A DNA stretch of 64,000 bases from Thiovibrio sp964588325. Lineage in GTDB: Bacteria > Desulfobacterota > Desulfobulbia > Desulfobulbales > Desulfurivibrionaceae. The notes under the pieces were generated by a model. It was not told where the DNA came from. It ran no database searches and worked only from the letters and a program-made list of their open reading frames with translations. Of this stretch, positions 62,626 through 64,000 are shown piece after piece. A program made the position numbers and the translations under genes. Within the stretch, counting starts at the first letter, position 1. Every line of letters starts with the position of its first letter. Location: assembly GCA_964588325.1 (NCBI GenBank), contig CAZPOR010000004.1, positions 62,001 to 126,000 on the forward strand, given 5' to 3'.

Positions 62626-63978
62626 GTGCCTGCCGATATAAAAGCAAGACTCCTCGAAGCCGGAAAAGATGAAGGATGCGTAACCCTCTCCTTCCTGAAC
62701 GACCTGATTCCGGAGGGCAAAGACGCTGAAGCCATCGACGGTATTTTCGATTTTCTCAACGAGAACAATATCGAAATAGTCAGCCAGGAAAAATCCGGCA
62801 AGAAAAAAACCCTCGACGGCAAAAGCTGGGAGGGCAGCGGAGATGGCCAGCTTGAAGACGTCCCCCTTGACGACGATGACGACAAACTCATGGATGCCGC
62901 CGCCCTTGTCTCCAAAGAGGATAGTCCGGAGCCGGAAGAAACCACCACCACCTACCTCCGGGAAATGGGTAAGTTCGAGCTGCTCACCCCGCAGGAAGAA
63001 GAAAAATACAGCAAGAGTATCCGCGAGGGATTCGACGGGATTATCCGCTCGGTTCGCCAGGACCAGCATGGAACCGAGGAACTGCGCCAACTGGTTGAAC
63101 GCATTGACCTGTGGGAAAAACGCGACCCAACCCTGAAGCCGAAAAAACAGCACCTCAATTTCATGATGCGCGCCATTGCCAAGGCCTGCGAAATGCATCC
63201 GCGCAACAAAAAGCTTCAGGAGATGCAGTGCAAGCTGGAGATGTTCCACCGCTCCATCGAAGTTGCCAAGGATGCCATGATCAAGGCCAATCTCCGCCTG
63301 GTGGTCAGCATCGCCAAACGCTACATGCACCAGGGCCTCACCCTGGCCGACCTCATCCAGGAAGGCAACCTCGGCCTGATGCGGGCCGTTTTCCGCTTCG
63401 ACTACACCAAGGGCAACAAATTCAGCACCTACGCCAGTTGGTGGATCAGGCAGGCGATTACCCGGGCCATCCTGGACAAAACCAGAACCATCCGGCTGCC
63501 AGTGCATTTCCTGGAACTCCGCAGCCAGTTCTTCAAGGCGTTCTACTCGCTTCTTAAGGAACTGGGCCGCGAACCGACCCCCATTGAAATTTCCGAGAAG
63601 ACCGGGTTGCCGATGGACAAAATCCTCGCCATCCTGGAGGCCTCCAGGGAGCCGATCTCCTTGGAAACCCCAGTGGGCGACGACGACTCCACCCTGGGAG
63701 ACTTTCTGGAAAACCAGGAATCGGTTTCGCCCTACGAGGCGGTGCAGAACCAGCAGCTTTCCGACCGGGTCACCAGCATCCTCAATACCCTGAGCACCCG
63801 GGAAGAAAAGATCATCCGGCTGCGCTTCGGCATCGGTGAGGACGCGGAATACACCCTGGAAGAGATCGGCAAACGGTTCAACGTTTCGCGGGAACGCATC
63901 CGGCAGATCGAGAAAAAAGCGCTTAATCGGTTGCGGCATTCCAGCAGGCGGGAGAAGCTCAAGCATTTCCTGGACTGA
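62626..63978 (+). CDS. rpoD: RNA polymerase sigma-70 factor, RpoD type
   Basis: A 450-residue group 1/2 sigma factor starting at a GTG with AGGAGAGG upstream. Residues 1-60 look like region 1.1 (IKARLLEAGKDEGCVTLSFLNDLIP). An acidic linker (DDDDDK) leads to region 1.2 (TYLREMGKFELLTPQEE, about 107). Region 2 has NLRLVVSIAKRYMHQGLTLADLIQEGNLGLMRAV, FSTYASWWIRQAITRAI (promoter -10 contacts) and region 4 ends EIGKRFNVSRERIRQIEKKALNRLRHSSR. It is shorter than E. coli RpoD because the non-conserved insert is only about 100 residues. An RpoS-like secondary factor is possible; region 1.1 argues for the primary type. Confidence 0.85.
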   Translation: MPADIKARLLEAGKDEGCVTLSFLNDLIPEGKDAEAIDGIFDFLNENNIEIVSQEKSGKKKTLDGKSWEGSGDGQLEDVPLDDDDDKLMDAAALVSKEDSPEPEETTTTYLREMGKFELLTPQEEEKYSKSIREGFDGIIRSVRQDQHGTEELRQLVERIDLWEKRDPTLKPKKQHLNFMMRAIAKACEMHPRNKKLQEMQCKLEMFHRSIEVAKDAMIKANLRLVVSIAKRYMHQGLTLADLIQEGNLGLMRAVFRFDYTKGNKFSTYASWWIRQAITRAILDKTRTIRLPVHFLELRSQFFKAFYSLLKELGREPTPIEISEKTGLPMDKILAILEASREPISLETPVGDDDSTLGDFLENQESVSPYEAVQNQQLSDRVTSILNTLSTREEKIIRLRFGIGEDAEYTLEEIGKRFNVSRERIRQIEKKALNRLRHSSRREKLKHFLD

Positions 63979-64000
63979 CCGCGCCTGTTTCGTTTTTCCT

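Noticed and set aside
62530..63966. A 478-codon open frame antisense to the sigma-factor gene
   Set aside because: It is the shadow of a conserved sigma-70 protein.

Overview
The window looks like a contiguous piece of chromosome from a Gram-negative, menaquinone-using anaerobe. The gene set (outer-membrane genes skp, pal and zraP, the futalosine menaquinone pathway, a DUF39 homocysteine-biosynthesis protein with LarE, a DUF4212/ActP acetate permease and many sensor kinases) points to Desulfobacterota, most likely the Desulfobulbales. That placement is an inference from gene content; no 16S rRNA gene is present. I saw no phage, insertion sequence, integrase or CRISPR array. Nearly all the sequence is housekeeping or core metabolism, so the unusual features are small ones inside ordinary operons.

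Layout. 1-6.2 kb: end of ispA and dxs (isoprenoid precursors), a pseudo-receiver/PilZ protein, an AmpG-like permease, skp and pal. 6.5-8.8 kb: an alpha-glucan phosphorylase. 8.9-17.2 kb (minus strand): one long operon that starts with a TetR-family regulator and continues mqnE, mqnC, an aminofutalosine deaminase-like amidohydrolase, mqnA, ubiE/menG, an unannotated 36-codon ORF, ubiX, ubiA/mqnP and a parvulin chaperone. A 28-bp palindrome covers the tetR start codon. 17.3-20 kb: an SDR reductase and manC. 20.3-28.6 kb (plus): a cNMP/CBS/DUF294 protein, an exonuclease, the two-part acetate permease, and a sigma-54 response regulator with its kinase. 28.6-31.1 kb (minus): a divergent cytochrome b/Rieske pair with coaD and rsmD. 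31.2-41.5 kb (minus): asd, leuA, pssA, psd, ilvN, ilvB, then mqnD, mqnB, panD, panC and a TPR protein. 41.7-47.9 kb: xseA, tRNA-Pro(CGG), HU, the larE/DUF39/CBS-ACT group and pheA. 48-57 kb: moaA, tsaD, a DUF2062 protein, rsmA, an iron alcohol dehydrogenase, a DUF3108 protein, a small unknown protein, zraP and a ZraS-like kinase. 57-64 kb: murA, prmC, prfA, rpmE and rho (minus), and a primary-type sigma factor (plus).

How the genes fit together. The two mqn groups (8.9-17.2 kb and 38-39.5 kb) encode every step from chorismate to 1,4-dihydroxy-6-naphthoate, including the deamination branch that turns aminodeoxyfutalosine into futalosine. UbiA/MqnP, UbiX and UbiE supply prenylation, prenyl-FMN and final methylation; only a UbiD/MqnL-type decarboxylase is missing from the window. 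IspA and Dxs feed the prenyl tail. Asd makes aspartate semialdehyde, which the DUF39 protein is thought to convert with sulfide to homocysteine. PssA and Psd form the phosphatidylethanolamine route, PanC and PanD with CoaD belong to the coenzyme A route, and LeuA with IlvBN to branched-chain amino acids.

The items most worth following up are the 36-codon ORF coupled at both ends between ubiE and ubiX, the Rieske/cytochrome b pair that lacks the usual quinone-site motifs, the CBS-ACT/DUF39/LarE operon, and the zraP/ZraS-like pair with a possible sigma-54 promoter but no adjacent ZraR. Start codons given here were chosen from ribosome-binding sites and family length, and promoters and terminators were read by eye.
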